Assembly: GCA_003645435.1 (NCBI GenBank)
Contig: QNFD01000082.1
Span: forward strand, 1 to 9,306
DNA from: Gammaproteobacteria bacterium
Lineage (GTDB): Bacteria > Pseudomonadota > Gammaproteobacteria > GCA-001735895
Direction of reading: 5' to 3'
Length of the DNA: 9,306 bases
In this document: positions 1 through 5,507 of the stretch, piece by piece
Layout of the letters: every line of letters begins with the position of its first letter
Position numbering within the stretch: position 1 is the stretch's first letter
Translations under genes and position numbers: made by a program
The notes under the pieces: model-generated
Databases searched by the model: none
Told to the model about the DNA's origin: nothing
Seen by the model: the letters and a program-made list of their open reading frames with translations, nothing else

Positions 1-3000
1 TAAGTGTGTGCTTCCTCATGGAATCCAATATTCACCGATTTGTCACCATATGCTCCGTTCTTCCATGGCGGAGAATTTGAGCCGTACAAAATAGTATTGC
101 CGAGAGTTAACGCATCGTTGTCTCGTATAAACGGATTGTTAATGAACTGGATCGCGTTGTGCCCGAACACGATCTGCGGTTTCGTACCCATGATCCAACC
201 CGCGACAGGACCAATGCAGCCGTAAATCAGACCTGCAATAGTGTTAGGCAGCGCCCAGATCTTCCCGACAACATCCAGCACGCCTTTGAAGAAGCCACCG
301 CCACTGGAACTACTTGCTTCGTGAGGCCGGGCGCTACTCTCATAATTAAACAAATGCACAAATGCCCCAGTCACCGCACCATTCTCAAACTTCCCTCCAC
401 CTAGTTTTGCCACGACACCACCTGCGACCGCGGCAATCGTTGTTCTCGCTGCGATAGCGCTGGGCTCCCCACCCGGAATCTTTTTTGCTAGAGGACTGAT
501 AGCATGGCCAGCAAACCCGGACAAGAACCCATCCTGAAACCGACCTCCTCTGACGCTCGATATCGCACCCTGGGTCAATCCGTGTGCGGCCGAGGCCCCG
601 ACAACCCCCCACTTTAAGGCGGCTATTTCATTGGCTACCCCAGCTGATATAGCTCCAAATATGCCGCCGATGAAAGCCGAGGACAGGTCACCGCCAGAGA
701 CGTAGCCACCCGCGAAACCTGCAGCAAATCCAGATTCAAGAGCACCCAACTCCAGAACCCCGTACGTAAAGTACGCCACGACCAACGTAACGATTGTGGC
801 CGCATACTCGTCTATAAAATCCGTGATGTCCTCCCACAAATCGCTAAAGAACGAATAACCACTCGGATCAGTGTATTTCAACGGATTATTGACGACGTAG
901 CTGTAACGGTTGTAATTCTGCGTGCTGGTAGGCGCCTGCACGATTGGATCCGGACTCAGGAAACGCATCAGCGCCGGATCGTAAACCCGTCCATTCATGT
1001 GGATCAGGTCCAGTTCGTCGATGTGTTCCTGGCCGGTATATCCACGCTCGGTCACGACCGGCGTAAAGGTTGGCATCAACAACGAGTAATAGTTACTGAA
1101 GCTCGCTATCGCCTGAATGTCCCGGCGCTTGCCAAAGGGCGTGAAGGCCATGGTCTGAACTTCAACACCCTTGTCGTCGGTTATCATGACAACCGACCCA
1201 AGTGCATCCTTGTGCAAGTAATTCGTACTGGGCAAACCGTCTGGCACGAGCCCGGCAGCATCGGTTGATTTCTTCGAGTAGACGGCTACGAGAGCGCCAC
1301 CGGCGCTGATATGGTATTTGTGTTCATACAACCCGTCAGAGGCGGTCTTGATGCGCTGATAGGCACCGAAGTAGGCGGTTGTCTTGACCACCGTCGCGTT
1401 ATTGAACAACACCTTGTTGATTCGGGCCCGGGCCGCGCCGTAGGTGAATTGAGCCTCGGCGTTACCTTTCGAGAGCATGTCCGGCTTGTTAAAGGTGGTG
1501 TACTCGTACTCGCGATAGTTCGGGTCATTCGCCGCCAGCCCGTTGTTTTCGAGGTTGCCATTGGCATCGTAGACGAATGGACCGGCCTGGTCTGGCGTAC
1601 TGGTCAACTGCTTTTGCGCGTTGAGCCCGAACTGAGCGTTATCGACGTATTCAATATTACCGGTCAGGTCGTAATCCCAGTCTCGCTGGTCGGTAACACT
1701 GCCAACGGTAATCTTAGCCATTTTCAGACGCTGGTGCGCGTCGTAGGTAAAGCCTTCGCTGTACTCGAGGCTATGCAATCGGTCTTGCCGCCACACCTCG
1801 CTCACATTGCTGGCGTGATCGTAAGTGTAATTCAGATGCTGCAGCATCGTTCCATCTGCGGAGGTCTTGATTTCCTTCAAATGACCATTCACCGGGTTGT
1901 AGATGCGCTCGGTCGTAATGCCGTTGCCGTATACGCTGCGCGTTACCCGGCCTTCCGAGTCAGCTTCACCCGCGCGCCACCAGACCGTGTCACCGGTCCT
2001 TGCCAGGTCCAGATCGATATTCTGCGCGAGGCGGTAGTGCCGGTCTGCGAGTGCCTGTTGGTCCTGGTACAACCGCGTGCTGGAGATCGCCAGGCTGAGT
2101 TGTACCTCTGCCTCGGCCAGGGATTGGTAGATTTCGATCTGGCCTGCGCCGCTCGCGAGTGATGCATCGACAACCTGGGTCACGTAACGCGCCTTGTCGA
2201 GGGCGTTAACGGCGTCTTCGGCGGCTTCGAGCGCCGACTCCCGGTGCGTATTGTAGGTGTCGGTGGTGTTGGCGCCGCTGATGATGTCGTCTTCCAGCTG
2301 TTTCACCTGGACCGCCAAACCGATCGCAGCCGCCTGGCTGGTTTCAGCCTGTTCTATGAGGGCCAGGGAGATGTCCCGCAATTCATTGGCCGCCTGATAC
2401 AGCGCATCGGCATCGTTGCCCGACTCAGCATTGCCTTCGAGGTTCAGTATCGCGATGGCATAGGTTTCGTAACTCTCGGCACTCGCCTGATAGGCGATTG
2501 CCTGGTCGAGGTAGGTTTCTGATTGCGCATCTGCCGCTTCGGCTTCGGCCTCAAGCTCGGTCTTTTTAGCCTGGAGGTTGGCGATCGCCTGGGGCGTCAG
2601 CGTGTCCTCGGGTGACTTGACAGCGACCAGGTGACCATAGTTGTTATAAACCTGCTCAGTTTTGAAACCGCCCGGGTATTCGGTTTCATCGAGCCGGCCC
2701 CAGTCATCGTAGCTCTGGGTTTTAGTCAGTGATTCGAACTGGCCGCTGGGAGACCCATCGTCGATGGTTTGCTCAAGAGTCGCGGTTTCAACCTGCAGGT
2801 CATCGTTATAGGTATAGATCTCCTTGTAGGTACCGGTGTCCTCGACCGTTAAGAGTTTCCCCCGCGCGCCCTGGGTATCGCTGTAGTTCCAGGTCCAGTC
2901 CCAGTCCTCGGTGACGCCATCGTAGTCATCGTCTCGGTTGACCATACGACCCAACACATCGTATTTCATCAGAACTTGCTGGTTCTTGCCGTCTTTCTGC

Positions 3001-5156
3001 CATTCGAGTTCGCCAAAGCTGTTATAGGCATAAAACCAGGTCCCCACTACCGGGTCCACTATGGATTCTTTTCTGCCGTTTTCATCGTAAGTCAGGGTAG
3101 TCGTCGCGCCATTGGCGTCGGTTACTGTATTGAGCTGTTGCAGAGCGTCGTAAGTAAAATCGAGCGTGCTCACGTCCGTGGTGCCTTTGGCCTCCACCAC
3201 ATGCACTACCTTGTCCATCACGTTGGTGGTTTCACGGCGGACATTGCCGAGGGCATCTTCCGTCTCCACGAACTGGCCGGGATCGGTTCCGGTTTCAGCA
3301 CCAAAAACGGTATCCAGTTCAATCCGGCCGGTATCGGCGCAGCCCAGGTTACCGTTAGTGGTCGGTCGCGTTTCCTTGACGACCCGACCGAGGTCGTCAT
3401 AGAAAAAGCAAAACCAGATGGGCGTGCTGTAAGACAGGTAGGGGCGACTCGCTTTTTCGATCAGCCCGTTAGCTGTGAATGCGGTATCCTTGATGGAAAA
3501 TCGCCCATCCAGAGTCCGGGATTTGCTTCTGATTTCGCGATTGAGTGCATCGTAGTACACCACCGATTCATCCATGAAGTCCTCGGATTTAGTGGTTATC
3601 TTGTACACCGAAAATAAGGGCTCCTGGTTGGTCCATTCATATTTGACGGTCGATTTAACCAGTTTCTGAGATTCGTTTTTCAGTTGAGAGGTTTCCTTCA
3701 GACGACCAAATCCGTCATAGACCGATTCGGTGACAATTCCATTGGGCCCTTGATGTTTCAGGACCCCACCGTGGGCTAAACTGGACCAGGTTGTTTCGGA
3801 ATGCCCTTTGGCATTGGTCAGTACAGAAACCTGCACCGGCTCTCCCGCGAGATCGGAAAAACTGATCGTCGAAGTAGCTTCACGGGCGTTCGCACCGCCG
3901 ATGATATTACCGTTTCTGTCATAACCCGTTTCCGTGACTTTGTTCTTCAGGCCATGAGCATCGTAGGTGTACGCGGTTTTTTTGTAGAGTCCGCTTGTCA
4001 TCGGGCTCCAGCTTGCGTCCAGTCCCAATTCTTCCGACTTCAGCAACCCTTCAGCCCCGTTCGAATCACCGGCGCCATAATAGGTAAACCTGGATTGGCG
4101 TGTGATATTCGCTGTATTTGGGGCGGCATGTGTAACCTCGGCGGTCAGTAGTCGGCCCAATATCCAGTCATCGGGACCTACGGTATTCGCATAAGTGCTG
4201 ATCGTCTCCTTGCTGTAGGTCTCACCACTGCCCGTGGTCGTGATCTTCATCCACTCCACGTTGCCATAGTCGTCGTAGCGTTCACCGGAACCGTCCCAGC
4301 CGGTTTCGGTCACTACCGTCTTGAATGGATTGATTTCATCTCCCAACTCGAAGCTCTCCAATGTGGACTTCGAGTTAAAGGCAAAAACGACGGTATGATC
4401 GGAGTCCGGCGTATGGGTATCGATGGATTCGTAGTCGTTGGTGACTCTGGTTATCAAATTACCATTCACCCGCTGTTCTACGAGTGTTGCCTTGCCGATA
4501 AATGGAAATGTCTGGTCGTAATTGGTCATCGTTACCGTATTCGTGCTGGAATCGGTCATCTCGACAGTCTGAAAACCCTTTGAACCACGTCCGCTTGGAT
4601 TGAATTTCAGGTCGCTATAGTGATAAGACGTGGAGTTTTCACCGCCCATGCCATTACCCTTGACCACGGATTTCACCAGGTGCATGGGCACGGTTACACT
4701 GCCGTCCATGGTGCGCGTGTATATGGATTCGGCGTCTTCTGCCAGCGACTGATAGTTGATGGTGGTTTTCGGGCTTGCCCCATTGGTGATGCCGATAAGC
4801 TGATCGGGCTTTCGTTTGGAGTTTGACCCCACCGCATACCAGTTACCCGAATCGTTGGAACTCAGAATAAGATCGGCCATGCCATCACCGTTGACATCGC
4901 CAATGTGTATGCGTTCGGGGTTGTTGTAGTAAGAAGAGTAAGCCTCAAACATTTTCCCATCATTCGTGAATGTATCGCCCTTGGAGCGCAACAACTTCCA
5001 GTCACCCGCCGAATTTGGCCCGATCACAAAATCCGTTAATCCATCCGCGTTGACATCCATGGCCCGAACCAGCTCGGGGTTATCGTCATAGGACTGGTAA
5101 CCCCAATGCCAAACCTGCTCGCTTTTGAACTTGACGCCAGTGTTAATCCTGACCAC
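1..5156 (-). CDS. RHS-repeat reading frame downstream of the second TGA, running off the left edge
   Basis: I read 1,718 codons with no stop, from the GTG at 5154-5156 to the window edge. The segment holds the second half of blade 5, blades 6-7, the YD repeats, the RHS core and a C-terminal domain. It would be one of the longest genes in the region if translated alone, but the first codons are mid-blade. No good ribosome site precedes the GTG, and the segment lacks a signal peptide, so it is better seen as the rest of the giant gene. YD-repeat examples are YDDYGNVEW, YDAHGLKNKVTETGYDRNGN, YDGFGRLKET, YDDLGRVVKE and YDENGRKES. RHS shells enclose a C-terminal effector that is released after cleavage near the core. 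Any immunity gene would lie left of the window. Confidence 0.88.
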   Translation of the reverse strand, partial: MVRINTGVKFKSEQVWHWGYQSYDDNPELVRAMDVNADGLTDFVIGPNSAGDWKLLRSKGDTFTNDGKMFEAYSSYYNNPERIHIGDVNGDGMADLILSSNDSGNWYAVGSNSKRKPDQLIGITNGASPKTTINYQSLAEDAESIYTRTMDGSVTVPMHLVKSVVKGNGMGGENSTSYHYSDLKFNPSGRGSKGFQTVEMTDSSTNTVTMTNYDQTFPFIGKATLVEQRVNGNLITRVTNDYESIDTHTPDSDHTVVFAFNSKSTLESFELGDEINPFKTVVTETGWDGSGERYDDYGNVEWMKITTTGSGETYSKETISTYANTVGPDDWILGRLLTAEVTHAAPNTANITRQSRFTYYGAGDSNGAEGLLKSEELGLDASWSPMTSGLYKKTAYTYDAHGLKNKVTETGYDRNGNIIGGANAREATSTISFSDLAGEPVQVSVLTNAKGHSETTWSSLAHGGVLKHQGPNGIVTESVYDGFGRLKETSQLKNESQKLVKSTVKYEWTNQEPLFSVYKITTKSEDFMDESVVYYDALNREIRSKSRTLDGRFSIKDTAFTANGLIEKASRPYLSYSTPIWFCFFYDDLGRVVKETRPTTNGNLGCADTGRIELDTVFGAETGTDPGQFVETEDALGNVRRETTNVMDKVVHVVEAKGTTDVSTLDFTYDALQQLNTVTDANGATTTLTYDENGRKESIVDPVVGTWFYAYNSFGELEWQKDGKNQQVLMKYDVLGRMVNRDDDYDGVTEDWDWTWNYSDTQGARGKLLTVEDTGTYKEIYTYNDDLQVETATLEQTIDDGSPSGQFESLTKTQSYDDWGRLDETEYPGGFKTEQVYNNYGHLVAVKSPEDTLTPQAIANLQAKKTELEAEAEAADAQSETYLDQAIAYQASAESYETYAIAILNLEGNAESGNDADALYQAANELRDISLALIEQAETSQAAAIGLAVQVKQLEDDIISGANTTDTYNTHRESALEAAEDAVNALDKARYVTQVVDASLASGAGQIEIYQSLAEAEVQLSLAISSTRLYQDQQALADRHYRLAQNIDLDLARTGDTVWWRAGEADSEGRVTRSVYGNGITTERIYNPVNGHLKEIKTSADGTMLQHLNYTYDHASNVSEVWRQDRLHSLEYSEGFTYDAHQRLKMAKITVGSVTDQRDWDYDLTGNIEYVDNAQFGLNAQKQLTSTPDQAGPFVYDANGNLENNGLAANDPNYREYEYTTFNKPDMLSKGNAEAQFTYGAARARINKVLFNNATVVKTTAYFGAYQRIKTASDGLYEHKYHISAGGALVAVYSKKSTDAAGLVPDGLPSTNYLHKDALGSVVMITDDKGVEVQTMAFTPFGKRRDIQAIASFSNYYSLLMPTFTPVVTERGYTGQEHIDELDLIHMNGRVYDPALMRFLSPDPIVQAPTSTQNYNRYSYVVNNPLKYTDPSGYSFFSDLWEDITDFIDEYAATIVTLVVAYFTYGVLELGALESGFAAGFAGGYVSGGDLSSAFIGGIFGAISAGVANEIAALKWGVVGASAAHGLTQGAISSVRGGRFQDGFLSGFAGHAISPLAKKIPGGEPSAIAARTTIAAVAGGVVAKLGGGKFENGAVTGAFVHLFNYESSARPHEASSSSGGGFFKGVLDVVGKIWALPNTIAGLIYGCIGPVAGWIMGTKPQIVFGHNAIQFINNPFIRDNDALTLGNTILYGSNSPPWKNGAYGDKSVNIGFHEEAHT
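3..179 (-). other. Start of the C-terminal domain with an HEEAH (HExxH) motif at the window edge
   Basis: The sequence reads IVFGHNAIQFINNPF, then LTLGNTILYGSNSPP, then GDKSVNIGFHEEAHT, where the window ends. H2491-E-E-A-H2495 fits a zinc metallopeptidase motif. The remaining codon begins TA, so Tyr (or a stop) comes next. The rest of the domain and a third zinc ligand would lie outside. Confidence 0.55.
180..800 (-). other. Gly/Ala-rich hydrophobic segments after the core
   Basis: Several hydrophobic runs follow the core: ATIVTLVVAYFTYGV, SAFIGGIFGAISAGVANEI, the RHS-typical GGGKFENGAVTGAF, and GLIYGCIGPVAGWIMG. They could help the effector cross or insert into a membrane. The family role is not certain to me. 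Confidence 0.6.
858..869 (-). other. DPxG motif after the RHS core (possible self-cleavage site)
   Basis: D2208-P-S-G lies in NNPLKYTDPSGYSFF. In RHS and TcC proteins, a DPxGL-like motif in this place belongs to the aspartyl autoprotease that releases the C-terminal effector. Here the residue after Gly is Tyr, not Leu, so cleavage is possible but unproved. Confidence 0.55.
945..4277 (-). repeat. YD/RHS repeat shell and RHS-associated core
   Basis: Repeated YDxxGR/N-like units run from about residue 1072 to 2160, interrupted by the helical insert. They end in the RHS-associated core at 945-1010 (HMNGRVYDPALMRFLSPDP). YD repeats build the hollow shell of TcC and RHS toxins, and the core closes it near the effector. 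Confidence 0.92.
2004..2606 (-). other. Ala/Glu-rich helical insert within the YD shell
   Basis: About 200 residues (1629-1829) with no YD unit, nearly free of Pro after the first residues. It is rich in Ala, Glu, Gln and Leu (QAKKTELEAEAEAADAQSE; LYQAANELRDISLALIEQAE; ALEAAEDAVNALDKAR). YD repeats resume at once on both sides (YNNYGHLVAVKSP before; RVTRSVYGNGITTERIYN after). It is likely an antiparallel helical or coiled-coil arm. A conserved-variant RHS subfamily is possible. Confidence 0.75.
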
Positions 5157-5159
5157 TCA
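5157..5159 (-). other. In-frame TGA number 2 (codon 778) exactly on the Trp column of blade 5
   Basis: It lies 19 residues after the first Asp of the blade-5 loop (D759). The same offset in the other six blades gives W529, W583, W638, F697, W831 and W884. The next ten residues also align without a gap (VVRINTGVKF against KLLRSKGDTF in blade 6). TGG to TGA is the simplest origin. Confidence 0.9.
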
Positions 5160-5498
5160 TCTATCATCCGGTCTTGGTCCGGATACCAGATCAGCCAGGC
5201 CGTCACCCGTTACGTCGACAAATCGAATGTTTCTCGCTTTATCCTGATCGTAGTGGTAATTAATTGTCAGACATTCCTCTTCGTGCGGGCTATAAATCGC
5301 GCAATACTCCAACAGATCAGTGGTGATTAAATTAGAGGAGTCACCAGGAATATAATTATCTTCCCGCGTAAACCCGGACCCGGTCGATCTGAGCACATCG
5401 AATTCATTGTTGACCCCCGGCCCCATTATGAGGTCCTGTAATCCGTCTCCATCCACATCAACAATCCTGATATGATCGGGGCCCGCCTGTTTATAGGC
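5157..5498 (-). pseudogene. Middle segment of the giant frame between the two TGAs (blade 4 and half of blade 5)
   Basis: These 113 codons plus the TGA at 5157-5159 continue the same frame without a shift. They start AYKQAGPDHIRIVDVDGDG and end SGPRPDDR. The segment carries two calcium-loop motifs (DVDGDG at 678, DVTGDG at 759) and has no plausible start of its own with a ribosome site. It can only be protein if the first TGA is read through or is not real. Blade 4 is longer than the others by about 27 residues, and the extra part holds two cysteines (730 and 740), possibly a disulfide loop. Confidence 0.8.
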
Positions 5499-5507
5499 TC
5501 AGGCAGG
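5482..5507 (-). other. Stem-loop overlapping the first TGA
   Basis: On the minus strand, CCTGCCTG (5500-5507) can pair with CAGGCGGG (5482-5489) around a 10-nt loop, eight pairs with one G-U. The TG of the stop closes the stem and its A opens the loop. There is no T-run, so it is not a terminator. Confidence 0.45.
5499..5501 (-). other. In-frame TGA number 1 (codon 664) on an aromatic propeller column
   Basis: The context is SHPA-TGA-AYKQAGPDH, with the frame continuing. It lies 14 residues before the first Asp of the blade-4 calcium loop (D678). The same offset in other blades gives W496, F605, Y745, Y798 and Y851. In blade 2 the aromatic is one residue later (F551). A TGG codon would fit, one G-to-A change away. 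Confidence 0.85.

Noticed and set aside
1311..2162. Plus-strand open frame of 283 codons
   Set aside because: It lies fully antisense to well-matched YD repeats and the helical insert, and its product shows no recognisable motif.
2976..3617. Plus-strand open frame of 213 codons
   Set aside because: Antisense shadow of YD repeats, with no motif or ribosome site.
5154..5156. GTG right after the second TGA as a true start (TGAGTG coupling)
   Set aside because: No proper Shine-Dalgarno precedes it, and the product would begin in the middle of a propeller blade without a signal peptide.
5499..5501. Selenocysteine at the first TGA
   Set aside because: The column is aromatic, not a redox Cys site, and the hairpin surrounds the UGA instead of following it as bacterial SECIS elements do.
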